Part shown: positions 1 through 11,004 of the stretch, piece after piece
Layout: each line of letters begins with the position of its first letter
How positions within the stretch are numbered: the stretch's first letter is position 1
Source: Nemania diffusa
Lineage: Eukaryota > Ascomycota > Sordariomycetes > Xylariales > Xylariaceae
Assembly (NCBI GenBank): GCA_038501195.1
Contig: JBBPUQ010000003.1
Span: forward strand, 6,044,501-6,108,500
DNA length: 64,000 bases
Direction: 5' to 3'
Position numbers and translations under genes: made by a program
The notes under the pieces: model-generated
The model's input: only the letters and a program-made list of their open reading frames with translations
What the model was told of the DNA's origin: nothing
Databases searched by the model: none

Positions 1-1018
1 TTTAGGTCGAGACTTTACACTGAATCAGATGGTTAACACGTTCGTTGATCAATGACCCGCTCGCTGACAGGGCGCCTAGGACATCCCTAATGTACCCTTT
101 AGGCATAACAATGACTGGTATCGCGATATCAAGAGGGTCTACATGCCTCTGTCCTGGTTTCTGTATTAGCTCATGTAGTAGATAGAACAGGGTGGGTGAG
201 ACGCCGGAGACGGGCCAGTGCATGATGGCGTATAAGTTTGCTGGGAGGTTTACGGCCGGCTAGTTCATGAGGTCGGAATATATGGTAAAGCGGGCAATGT
301 CCGCTTGAGAGATGTAGTGAGAGAGGTATAAAGGGAGTGGCTTGGAATAAGAGCTGCCCGTGAGTACTCCTTTTCGCTAAGCTGTGTAGTTTAATACTCT
401 GGCGATCATTTGCAACTAAATTAGGAAAGTCAGGCAACTAGGTTTACTGCCGAGAAACTAAATTTGAACAATACCTGCGGGCGATTCGCCATCGGCACCG
501 ATTTTATTGATGTGAAGTCGATTGATGCGCTAGGCCTTCGTTACTTGGGAAGGTGTCACACGCACTCAGCGATCAGGCCTCAGATATGGATCGCTACACA
601 AGCTCGTTAGCGTCGGAAACTACAATACAGCTAATATCGCCGGCTCGGAATGATTTTACGTGTGTAATCGGTGTCTAGCTAACTCTATGACTTCTCTAGG
701 AGCTTCCTAAACCCACAATGTATCGCACCGGTTGGAGGCCATAGGTGCCATTGCTACCTGTCTTCTAGATTCTAGTTGACGGCCAGTGCTAATATTGTGG
801 TTCATGTGGCATGATTTATTGTTAAAATAATGCGGAGGAACTAGACAGAAATCCAATATTCTATCTACATATGCAGGTAAGTATCACTATTTGTTAGAAA
901 TACACCTTTAGAAAGAAAGACCAATAATTGACCGGTCACGCCAAACTTTTGGCGCAGTGGTATTTTCTAATACTATCACTGTTTGTAGATAATGGCGCAA
1001 TCTTGTAGGTACTACCTT
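1..1018. other. Unassigned left flank
   Basis: No gene can be supported here. A 73-codon open frame on the minus strand (223 down to 2) reaches the window edge and has a protein-like composition, but it matches no family I recognise and the frame upstream of it carries a stop. It may be the tail of a broken gene whose remainder lies outside the window. The stretch 925-965 contains a short motif with TTTTGGCGCAGTGG that recurs on the minus strand near 20,580. Confidence 0.4.
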
Positions 1019-1020
1019 TA

Positions 1021-1849
1021 GGGAGGGCCATACGTACATTCACCGACAAAACTATTTCTTCTCCACTTTCCGTTTTTAGTTTTCAGTTTTCGGTTTTTTA
1101 ACAGGCACACAGTTAGCTAACACATTGAAATAATAAGCTATTAATGTTACTTATTTGTATATTTATTATTTTAATTATTTAAATGTTTAATTAGACTTAA
1201 ATAGACCTGACTAACCTGGTTGATTTGGTTGACTTAACTAGACCTGATTGCACTGACTGCACTGACTGATCTGACCGACCTAACCGAACCTGACCGACCT
1301 AATTGACCTAATTGACCTAATTAACCTAATTGACTTACCTAACATAATTAACTAAATTAATTGATTGAAGTTTATTTAAGATAATAATAGGTCAGTTAAG
1401 TCAGGTCTAGTTAAGTCAATCAAATCAACAGTTAGTTAGGTTAGTTAGGTCAGTTAGGTCAGTTAGGTCAGTTAGGTCAGTTAGGTCAGTTAGGTCAGTC
1501 AGGTCAGTTAGGTTAGTCAGGTCAGTTAGGTCAGTCAGGTCAGTCAGGTCAGTCAGGTCAGTTAGGTCAGTCAGGTCAGTCAGGTCAGTCAGGTTAGTCA
1601 GTGCAATCAGTGCAATCAGGTCTAGTTAGGTCGACCAAATCAACCAGGTCAGTTATATCAGTCAGCTTAGTTAATTATATAATTAATTTATTTATATATG
1701 TACGATTATAATTATGTTAAATGTTGTGTTTTATTTTTTATAAGTAGGTAATCTGTAATATTAATAGCTCACTGTCGGTATTTTTGCTTTTGAAAAGTGG
1801 AAAAGTGAAAACAAAATAGTTTTGTCGGTATATGTACGTATGGCCCACC
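1021..1849. mobile_element. Fold-back TIR element A with tandem-repeat arms
   Basis: The left end (GGGAGGGCCATACGTACA, then ACCGACAAAACTATTT) is repeated in inverted orientation at 1813-1849 with a few mismatches. Both outer edges abut a TA dinucleotide (1019-1020 and 1850-1851), as expected of a TA target duplication. The inverted similarity continues inward: the run at about 1200-1265 is the reverse complement of 1590-1655, so most of the element folds on itself around position ~1350. No transposase is present. The structure resembles non-autonomous fold-back elements or a large MITE. The family name is not determined. Confidence 0.75.
1200..1665. repeat. 9-bp tandem repeats in the arms of element A
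   Basis: The arms consist of variants of a 9-bp unit, GTTAGGTCA, read on the plus strand at 1430-1600. The complementary form (GACCTAATT, GACCTGACT and similar) occurs at 1200-1330, so the two arms carry the same satellite in opposite orientation. Confidence 0.85.
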
Positions 1850-1851
1850 TA

Positions 1852-2777
1852 GGGAGGGCCATACGTACAGACCACCGACAAAACTATTTCTTCTCCACTT
1901 TCCGTTTTTAGTTTGTAGTTTTTAGAAAATCAATATCGCAAGAACTATATAAAGCAATAGATTAATTAAATTTATTGTACAAAATAATATATTTTTAGCT
2001 TAATTAACTTGTAAGCTTGATTAAATTTATTTAACTTTATTGACCTGATTGAATTGACTGACCTGATTGACCTGACTGACCTGACTGACCTGGTTGAATT
2101 GACTGACCTGACTGAATTAACTGACCTGACTGAATTAACTGACCTGACTGACCTGACTGAATTAACTTAACTGACCTAGTTGACCTAGTTGACCTGACTG
2201 GACCTGACTGGACCTGACTGGACCTGACTGGACCTGACTGGACCTGACTAGACCTGACTGGACCTGACTGGACCTGACTGGACCTGACTGGACCTGACTG
2301 ACCTGACTGACCTGACTGACCTGACTGACCTGACTGACCTGATTGACCTGATTGACCTGATTGACCCGACTGACCTGATTGACCTGATTGACCCGACTGA
2401 ACTGGTTGATCTGGTCAACCTAACTAGGTCAGTCAGGTCAGTCAGGTCAGTCAATTCAATCAGGTCAATTATGTTATAAGCTACGTGTGTGATCTAGCCT
2501 GTTAATCGTACGGCTTAGTCAGCCGTTGTTTTCTCAGTCGCAGCTATATCAGATTTCAGTACAAAAATTAATAACAGCACATTTGATTTACTTATAAACT
2601 AAGTTAAATTATATTAATTAAGCTAATAGTTTAAATTATAATTATATTTTATAAGTAATATTAGTAATATTTAATGCTATTGTTTTAAGATGTTCATTTA
2701 TTTTTTTAAAAACTAAAAACTAAAAACAGAAATTGGAGAAAAATAGTTTTGTCGGTGGTCTGTACGTATGGCCCACC
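1852..2777. mobile_element. Fold-back TIR element B, abutting element A
   Basis: The left end begins GGGAGGGCCATACGTACAGA and continues into ACCACCGACAAAACTATTT. The right end at 2733-2777 is its near-perfect reverse complement. The left end shares a single TA (1850-1851) with element A. The right flank is GT rather than TA, so the second target copy is mutated or the end is eroded. Sequence near 2425-2470 is the reverse complement of about 2036-2085, giving a second fold-back. The terminal ~40 bp match element A, so the two are related copies placed end to end. Confidence 0.75.
2036..2470. repeat. 9- and 10-bp tandem repeats in element B
   Basis: The unit is GACCTGACTG (10 bp, about ten near-perfect copies at 2189-2300), grading into the 9-bp form ACCTGACTG. 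The inverted form AGGTCAGTC returns at 2425-2450. The open frame on the minus strand across this array is only a translation of the satellite (Arg-Ser-Val and Arg-Ser-Ile triplets) and is not a gene. Confidence 0.9.
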
Positions 2778-2987
2778 GTCCCCACCGTCTACCTTGGTAC
2801 CTACAGACACTAGCAGACCAGGACCTATCTAAGTACTTTACTTGTAATTGTGCAAGTCACTATATTCAATCTATTTTTAGGTACATAGGTTTTATTGGAA
2901 ATTGATCTAAAAGTAGTATAAACAATCCATGTAATCGTACATGCTACATCCAATGCCTTCATATCTCATGTCTCGTATCTATCTATC

Positions 2988-5900
2988 TCAAGTCCGTCCC
3001 GCGAAGATTTTGTCTGCAAGAGACTGGGCAGTCAGAACTGGGCTCATAAAGTCTGAAGCAGGGATTTCGACACCGAAAGTCGAGAAGACCCAGTTGCGCA
3101 GCGCCGTTCCAATCATGCTGTCCATGCCGTAGGCCAACAGCGGCTTCGTCGGATCAACATCGTCGCTGGGGATCATGAACGTTTTGGTGAAGTTCCCCAC
3201 CGTCGCCTCGAGAATGTCGCCAGCGCCTCCATGGCCCGATCCCTCGCTCTTGCGCTGGATTGCCGTCAACAGCGGCCCGACACGGGGCTGGACCCAGAAG
3301 CGGAACCCGTGCACATCGAGGTCTGCCGCTAGCTTGACCGGATCGAGGCCGCTCACCAGGAAGTTCTTGACCTCGGGGTCGAGGCGCTAGTCGCCGACAC
3401 GTCCGAGCTTCATAGTCTGCTCCCCATGGAGCAAGAAGTCACGCTCCGTGATGCCGTGGATACTGGAGCGCGCGATACCTTGTTCGATTGCTAGGTTCTG
3501 CGATACGAAGCCCACTTCTAACATCATGCTGAGGCCGACCGTCGTAGCTGGTAGACCTAGGCCGGAACGGTAACGGGCGAAGAAATCGAGGAACGTGTTA
3601 GCGGCGCAGTAGTTGCTTTGTGTTGGCGCACCGGTCATCGCAGAGATGGATGAGAGCATGACCAAGAAGTCTAGAGGTTGGCTGGCGAGACACTCGTGTA
3701 AGTTCCACGTACCCCGGACCTTGGGGTCGATGGGATATTGCCATCCGGGGAGGTCGAGATTACTGAAGAGTTTGTCCTTGAATATGTTAGCAAAGTGTAC
3801 GATTTAATGAGATAAGGATGAAGACTTACTTCGAGGGCCATGGAGCCCTGCACCATAACGTACACGGGAACACCAGCAATGGAGGCAGCCTTCGCCACGT
3901 CTTCCTTGTTAGAGACGTCTCCGCGCACTACGTGGACTGTGCATCCGCGGGCACGCAGGCTGTCGATCATAGCTGCGGCCTCCTTCTTGTCAGCACCTCT
4001 GCGGCCGAGGAAGGTGAGGTTGCGGGCACCACGATCAGCCATGAAGCGGGCGAGACATCGACCAAGACCACCCAAGCAGCCGATGAGCACGTATGTTCCG
4101 TCGGGCTTGAATGAAATGGCGTCCTTGTGCTCCCGTCGAACATAAATTGCCGAGCTTGAGGTGCTAGCCTCAGGGCTGAACGACACGACGACCTTACCAA
4201 TCCTGTGCGGGTTGGCGAACTCTGCAAATGCGGCCGAAAACTGGGTGGCCGGGGAGAGGGCCGTCGGCTGAAGCGGGCGTATCTTGCCCTCACGGAGATA
4301 CTTAATGACGTCCTCCATGACATCGGCAACGATTTCTAGGAGCAAGAGGAGTTGGTAACATTTCTAGGAGACCAATTGAATCTACTTACCGCGATAGTCA
4401 TCAGCAACAACGCCGAAGTCGAAGGCGCTGGAAGTGGTGTTGCGCTTGCAGACATTGAGGTCGAGGATGCCGAACTTCATGATATCAGTGCGGCCAATCT
4501 CGATATGTCGGCCGTTGTTGGCCATGACGCTCCATGAGGCGGCCAGAAGCTCTCGGACCAGCGAGTTAAGGGCGACGTCGATACCGCGACCGTTCGTCGC
4601 CATGATGCCCGCCGCAAAAGAGGTGTCGCGCGAGCTGAAGATGTGCAACCCCTCCACGCCGTATTCTCGAATCAGGAACTCGCGCTTGGCAGGAGTACCG
4701 ACGATAGCGAAGATTTCTGCGCCCATCATCTTGGCGATCTGGACTGCTGCGAGACCGACACCGCTGGTGGCCGAGTGGATCAGGACCTTCTCCCCCTTCT
4801 TCAGGCGTCCGAGATATAGCAGACCGTAGACGGCCGTCGGGAAGACCAATGGCATTCCAGCCATCTCCTCGAAACTCAAACTATCGTCATCGCGCATCTG
4901 GTGCAGGTGCATGGCCTTGAAGCGCTCGATGTTTCCAAAGAGCCCCTTGCCCATCTAGCAAAGCTTGTCGCCGACCTTGACGTTGGCGACACCCGAGCCG
5001 ACACGGCGCACAATACCAGCACCCTCGTGGCTCAGAGATTCGGAGTGGAAGCTGCCGCGGAAAGTGGCATATTCCTTCATGTTGAGTCCGACGGCCTTGA
5101 CTTCAACTTCGGCCTCGTCGGATTTAAGCTCGCGGCTTCTCTCATCTGACTTGAAATGGAGGGTGTCGAGGAGACCGATCTTCTCGATGTCTAGGCGGAT
5201 GGGGGTGGCGGCGCTGTACTGCTCCTCTGCTGTTTCCCTGCCAATGATCTCGCTATATTGCTGGTCAAGCACTGCGTCCTGGGCCAATCTGCTGACGTGG
5301 AATACGTCATCCTTCACAATGTACTCCTTGTCAATCCTATCAGACTCCTTGGAAAGCCGGCTCAGCAACCGTGTGATTTGCTCAGCTGCCTTTTGGTGGT
5401 CGGAGTGGTCAAGATTGATGGCGACAAAGGTGAGCTAGATGTACTCTGTCTGAGTGTAGGGCCTAGACCTTGAACGATGGCTGCGTTGGGATCAACTTTG
5501 CCCAGCAGGCCTCCCGAGGTGATCTAGAAGATGGCCTGGGTTGAGTCGGCTAGCAGCTGCAGGTTGGCAAACTCGGTTGCGCTCAGGTTACCATTGAATA
5601 AGCCGGCACCTAGCTCGACAATCGAGATATACATAGCATCGGGCTGCGGGGTGAAGTTCTTGTCGGACAGGGAGGCCGAGTGGACCTTGTAGCCACTGTT
5701 CGCGAGCTCACGAGAGAATTTAGCGGCGCCGGCGACGTTATCTCTTGATAGCACGACGATGTCGGTAGGCTTGGGTGTTTGCTTTGGCTCTGAGAGTAAG
5801 GTCCATCCAGAATTGGATTGGTCAACAACTCGAGTAGCAAGCTCGGGAGCATCTAAAGCACTCTTCCACACCGATAGCAAACCATCAGCCACGGGGGTGC

Positions 5901-8900
5901 CTGTCGCGAGCTCTTCGGACAGGAAGTCTAGGAGAGTCGTGAATTCGCTATTGAGAGGGGCAGCGTTGTTCTCGTTCTTATGGATAAGGAGACGGCTGTT
6001 TTTATTTAGGAATGGCTGAACAGCGTTGATGACATTGGCATCGGGACGCTCAAAGGATGAAACGTCAGGTAGGATGATGAGGTCGTACGGAACGCCTTCC
6101 AATACGCCCTTTTCTCCATCTTCGAAAGGACTCACCTGTTCAGCAGATACATCACGCCCGTCTAGATAGACCTTGGCAGACGCCTCGACGAGCTCATTGG
6201 AGGCGGCTAAGTACGTGAACGATAGGTATCTCTGGAGGGAAGAGTCACCCTCCAAAACCGCAGGAAGCTTGTGAGTAAGATCCGCCTCAGAGTTGACGAC
6301 CAGCAGGATGTTCATTCCAGTGTACTTGTGTCCAACTAAGTCTAGGGTCTTGACAAGCGAGTCATCCGAGGCAGAAGGCGCAACAGTCTGGTAACCTGAA
6401 AGAGCAAGCATCATGGCGGCATAGATGGCTTCCAGGCGGTAGAAGCTAGGATGAAGCTTCGAGCCACTAATTAAGGTTGAGGTTGGATACAGCAAGCTCG
6501 ACATCGTAAGCCTCAGTCGAGATATTCAAGGCAGAAATAGCATCGATCAGTTCAGCGGCTTGAGGGACCTGTCCCTTGGCATTTCTGGCGGCCACTGCAA
6601 GGTGTCGTGCCCATACGGACAGGACAGACTTATCCTTTGCGGGTAGGGAAGTTCCGATGCTAGTCTCTAGGGTCTCGACATCTGGCTTCCAGATCACACG
6701 TAGGTATGGGTGGCGGTCGTTGGTGACGTTCTTGTTCAGATCTTCGGCGTAGGTGATCGAATTGACCTTCTTCGCCGTGAGCAATGGTCTTCTATCGGGC
6801 GCAGTGAGCTGGAATGAACCCCAGAGCGCACGCAAGCTAGTAAACTCTCCAGTAGCGAAAATGCGTCCATCGACATCGGTTGGCGCTGGCATAGTGGTTC
6901 CTTCGTAGGAGTAAACTGAAACCTCCCAGTCGACAGGAATGAAAGACCGAGTTGCGCCGTTCAAGGATCCGTTATGCGCACCGATCAGAATTGCTTGCAA
7001 GCAAGTGTCCATAGCGCCAGGGTGAACAATGTAGCGAGAATCATCAGTGGGAACGTCGGTAGGAAGCAACTTGGTGTCGGCAACACGCTCATTCGTCCGC
7101 GGATCCGTTCGAATATTGCTCAATTCGTTGAAAGCAGATCCATAGTTCAGCCCAATGTTGGCGAATCCTCTATACCACGTATGTGACGTTCGCGGCTCTT
7201 GGACCTTGGCTTCATCAAATAGAGGGACTTTTTCATCAATGGCCTGGCGTCCGATAATGCCGACACAGTGCTCAGTCCAAATTCCCTCCAGAACGGATTG
7301 GATGGTGAACTCGAGCCAGTTGTTGGAAGATACGGCGTCAGAGACAGTCTGGAAACGCACGCTCGTTATGACCTCAATTGGAGTGGCAGATGGCGGGAAG
7401 TTAAGCGCCGATTTGATGGAAAGCCTGGGGATGAAATATTTGAATGAGCCCTCGAATTTGACCTTTTCATGAAAGAATTGTCGTGCGGCTTCTACAGCGA
7501 TTGCGATATAGCCGGTTGCGGGAAGCACGGGCTGAGAGCCGAGCTTATGCTCCTCGAGCCATGGAAGGTCATGGATGTCGAGCATATTTCGCCACTGCGC
7601 TTGATCACGGATCACGCCGGGGAGCAAGCTGTCCAGGAGGCCGTGACGAGGGAACTTGCGGTTCTGGAAGTCCTTGTTAATGCGATGCTTAGCACTTAGT
7701 TGGCCGGCGCTGTAGTTCCACGAGTATCGTGGGAGATCCTCCAAAGGAAGCCCATGTCGCGGGGTGATGTTTCCATGTCTATCTTGATCTTCTATGGAGT
7801 TGACGCGAGCCAGGTCAACGGGGTTCCCCTTGATGAACAAGGCACCTGCGAGGTCGAGGAGGCGGGTGACAGAATCCTCTCTACGAGACAGAGTGGCAGT
7901 GTACTCAAGATGTCGGGAGCTCACACTAAGCTTGTCACGAAGCTGTCGAATGGGACTAGCTAAGGCAGAATAGGGACCAATCTCCACAATGTGGTTGATA
8001 CCTAGACCTTTTATCTCGGTCATTCGGGTCATGGCTTGCGTGAAGCGGACTGGTGATCCAAGATTTTCTCTCCAGTACTCCGGCCCGGGTTGAAAGTTGC
8101 GCTTGACCTCGCCTGTGACCGACGAGACGAACAGCGGAATATTCGCATCTTTGTCGTACTTGTGGAACTCCAGAGCATCTAGGAAAGCAAATCCCCGATT
8201 GGCGCGTTCTTCGTAGATAGCTCCAACATCCTTCATATGATGAGAGTGGTATGCACGGCCGCTAGTCTTCAGAGCACGAACAAAGACTTGATCAGCCTCA
8301 AGCTTGGCTTTCACCTTTGCAGCAGCCTCCTCATCACCCCTGAGAGTAACGCTTTGCGGGGAGTTGTAGCAAGCAATGCGGATGCCCTCCTTGAGATAGG
8401 GGGTGGCCTCCTCTGGTCCCAGGCCAACAGCCAACATGGTACCCCGCTGGGTGAGCTTGTCCACTGCAACACCACGGAAGTATGCAGCGAGGATTGACTG
8501 CTCGTCCGTGATGGCACCAGCAGCGTAAGCCGCGGCGATCTCACCAGAGGAGTGGCCTACACATGCCAAGGGCGTGATGCCCCATTCTCTAAGCAACTTG
8601 ACAAGAGCGACTTGGACAGCAGTGCAAATCGGTTGCGATAAGTGTACTTGGTCGATAGCGCTGGTGGCTTTCGGCTCCAGGAGGGACTCTTCGATGCGCC
8701 AGGATGGCGCATCCTCTCTGAGGCTTTGGAGGACTCGATCCATGTCCCAAATACTCTTGAGGTAGCTGGGGATGCTCTTCATGAGTTCTTTGGCCATCTA
8801 AGCACTCTGAGCATCTTGACCAGTAAAAATGAAAGCAATCTTGACTCCGTTGCCTCGTTTTCCGAAGGTCAGCTCGTCTATGTCTCAATCATTCGCAACG

Positions 8901-9212
8901 GACTCCGCTGAAGCAATGGCATAACCTCAGTTGAAGAAAAACGAGCGGCGGGTACCTAGAGGAATGGCCAAATCAAGTACATCATATTGCGAAACAACCT
9001 CTCTATGTTTTTCGACATTGGCTTTGAGACAGGGGAAGTCCTGAGCAGAGAACGGGAGCAGAAACTGGGTTCTTTCGCGGATAGTAAGGGTACGGCTGTT
9101 GCGACCAGCTGTGGGAGCTGGCGTAATAGCCTCTACTGCTGCGCCTCGCTTCTTGAAGGACTTGTAGCCGGGAAGATACGACTCGGATGATTCAATAACA
9201 GCACGAGTCTAG
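2988..9212 (-). pseudogene. Highly reducing polyketide synthase, decayed, KS lost
   Basis: Remains of a type I reducing PKS. In protein order: a few KS C-terminal residues (~9,210); a KS-AT linker; AT with GHSSGE and a SGRAYHSHH motif (~8,870-7,850); DH with His in EEHKLG and Asp in HPGAMD (~7,700-6,850); a degenerate MT and structural KR region (~6,500-5,530); ER with HSATSGVG (~5,370-4,390); KR with GCLGGLG and YCAAN (~4,340-3,400); and ACP with YGMDSM (~3,130). Two introns are visible (about 4,392-4,336 and 3,830-3,755). In-frame stops lie at 8,927-8,929, 8,885-8,887, 8,798-8,800, 5,524-5,526, 5,435-5,437, 4,955-4,957 and 3,387-3,389. Frameshifts occur near 9,030, 6,480 and 5,445. Five stops are TAG and two TGA, compatible with C-to-T or G-to-A mutation of CAG, CGA or TGG. 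The KS is truncated near 9,212. A polyketide product cannot be inferred. Confidence 0.92.
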
Positions 9213-9583
9213 GAGGAATAAGCCCCACAGGCTAGTATAATTCAGAATCACGGTCGGTAAAGATAGAAATTGAAGAATACCTAGATAGAAAACGCCTAAT
9301 CGTTTGCTTATGCAGATGATATTATTCTCAATTATCACGACCGAACAACCGAACAACCGACATATCCGAAACTCGTTCAAACTCGTTCGACTCTTATACG
9401 ATACTCCATCATTCGAGTCACTGGGATCAATCGATTGACTTTGATGTATTCACGATGTATGAGTTGGTGATGTTCTGTATGTCTATAAATGCGCAATATT
9501 GGCCGTATTGATCCGTAGAGTAATAATCTCTAACTACCTCAAGTTTCATCACCATTCAAGAATTTGACCTACTACATTTGAAT
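9213..9583. other. Junction between PKS remnant and oxygenase fragment
   Basis: The PKS homology stops near 9,212 inside what should be the end of the KS domain. The following ~370 bp contain no gene and serve as the upstream region of the oxygenase fragment. The missing KS (about 1.2 kb expected) is not elsewhere in the window, so a deletion or rearrangement breakpoint lies here. Confidence 0.6.
9484..9490 (+). promoter_or_regulatory. TATA box of the oxygenase fragment
   Basis: TATAAAT lies 94 bp upstream of the ATG at 9,584. A pyrimidine-rich stretch and a CAAG/ACC context lie between them, a normal fungal promoter spacing. The promoter therefore looks more intact than the gene it serves. 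Confidence 0.45.
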
Positions 9584-10057
9584 ATGGCATCTTTTAGCAA
9601 CGTCTCAGCAACGGGGCTAGGTGAAAAGCCGCCGTTTCCTGCAGACTTACCCGTCGCGCACATCTCAAATATTTCTCATCAGAAGATCCTAGATGGAGAT
9701 GTCGATGAGGTCACCAAGGTCATCAAGTCGGCGAGGGAGGTTGGCTTCTTTCGCGTTGACTTCAGAGACTCCGAGATTGGCCAACGTTTCCTGGCAGCCG
9801 CGAATAACATGTTCACTTTGGCCTACCGAGATGAAGCTCGCTGACAGCTTTCTCAAACACGGCGACCTTTTGCTAGGGTGAGTTAAACCGTTATATCATT
9901 GTTTTAGATGAAGATGAATGAAGTCATCTTTTGCAGATATAAGGGACTCGGGGCCTCTGTCGTAGACAAAGCCGGAACTCCCGAGAACAACGAACAATAT
10001 TGGATCGGCTGTGGCTGGGCTGGAGTGCAAGAAGGATTGAAGGGGTTCGTGCGTTAG
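9584..10057 (+). pseudogene. Truncated 2-oxoglutarate/Fe(II) oxygenase, N-terminal part
   Basis: The first ~85 codons read as the DIOX_N region of isopenicillin-N-synthase-like oxygenases: PVAHISNIS, then a helix with VIKSAREVGFFRVDF, then FTLAYRDEA. The frame breaks near 9,840 and continues in another frame (FLKHGDLLLG). A clean intron follows (GTGAGT donor, TTTTGCAG acceptor at about 9,935), then GYKGLGASVVDKAG, and the frame ends at TAG 10,055-10,057. The catalytic half with the HxD...H iron ligands (about 200 residues) is missing. In a reducing-PKS neighbourhood such an enzyme would be a tailoring oxygenase; that role is inferred. ATG 9,584 is the first in-frame ATG. Confidence 0.75.
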
Positions 10058-10215
10058 GATAGTGGACTGTTTAGTTGGGTGGAAACTGGTCTGAGCTTTG
10101 CGCTACCAGAATTACCAGCTACCGCTAAACCTAGACTCACATAACAACCTACCTCAATATACCTTATTTCTCACCACTGAAGATTATTCTTGAAGCCAAG
10201 CTATGAAGCTTGACA
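10009..10215 (+). repeat. Dispersed duplicate, copy 1
   Basis: This stretch, from the last codons of the oxygenase fragment through its 3' flank, recurs at 21,928-22,121 in the same orientation. Shared blocks include TTTAGTTGGGTGGAAACTGG, GAGCTTTGCGCTACCAGA and CTAAACCTAGACTCACATAA. This copy has ~24 bp (around 10,040-10,063) that the other lacks. The other has ~21 extra bp near 22,005-22,026. Confidence 0.85.
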
Positions 10216-11004
10216 CTTATTCTTAGCCATTTGACGCCACACCACACAGATCCTAGATCCAACAAAAGAACAAAATTTACCATGTGGTTTAGGTATACCA
10301 AAGTTAGTGTATCACTAGGTAGTTTGTTTGATGTTTCGCTTATTTAAATGCCAAGGGCTTTCCTAGGTACATTCGAATAAATTATCTCATAATTGAATAT
10401 TACCCCATAGAGGTATACCACTTACTTAGACCTCAAGATCTTTAGGGTTTCAAGGGCTTTAATCAAGGGCTTCAATTAAAGGAGACATTTAGAACTTCAA
10501 AAGCTTTCGCAACTGCAGTAAAGTTATCGTGCAACAAACTTTTGCTATGAGTCGAAATTGTATTTATACGAACTACTTTTATTTTAGTGAGAATCTCACC
10601 TCCTTTAAACTGGATCGATTTGACTTTTCATTTATGCTTTTAAAGATCTAGACTTAGACTTGGCGCTTTCATAGCTTTGACGTAACCTATCAGCAGCCAA
10701 CTATATATAGTACCAGACTATACTCTATCTGTTTACTCACGAGTAACTAGACCTACTGCAACCAAGGACCTACATATGTAGTAAAGTGGCCCTGGGTTGA
10801 CCCTGTAACCCCACTGGGCTCACACAACAACCGCTCATCTGTCCATATCGTATCTAGACTAGAGATTACTGCGTAGAATCATAAGCGGGCTTACTCTCGC
10901 AGCTAATCCTAGGTTTGGATCTCCTTTTCTTCTTCCGCCGGAGGTGGAGAGTTTCAGCCGCGTCACTGCATCTTGTTAGACAAAATAGATTAAAGTAGCT
11001 AACT
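10216..11004. other. Intergenic region upstream of the NLR-like gene
   Basis: No gene seen. Moderately AT-rich, with a TATATATAG stretch near 10,700 about 300 bp before the NLR-like start. A repeated AAGGGCTT motif occurs around 10,445-10,475. It presumably holds the NLR-like promoter, but no specific operator is evident. Confidence 0.4.

Noticed and set aside
1430..1600. TTAGG-containing tandem repeat resembling telomeric DNA
   Set aside because: The unit is GTTAGGTCA (9 bp), not TTAGGG. It is internal, occurs in inverted pairs and sits within TIR elements.
2248..2454. 68-codon open frame rich in Arg, Ser and Val
   Set aside because: It is a translation of the 9/10-bp satellite in element B. 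Any such repeat without a stop gives a periodic frame, and there is no independent coding signal.
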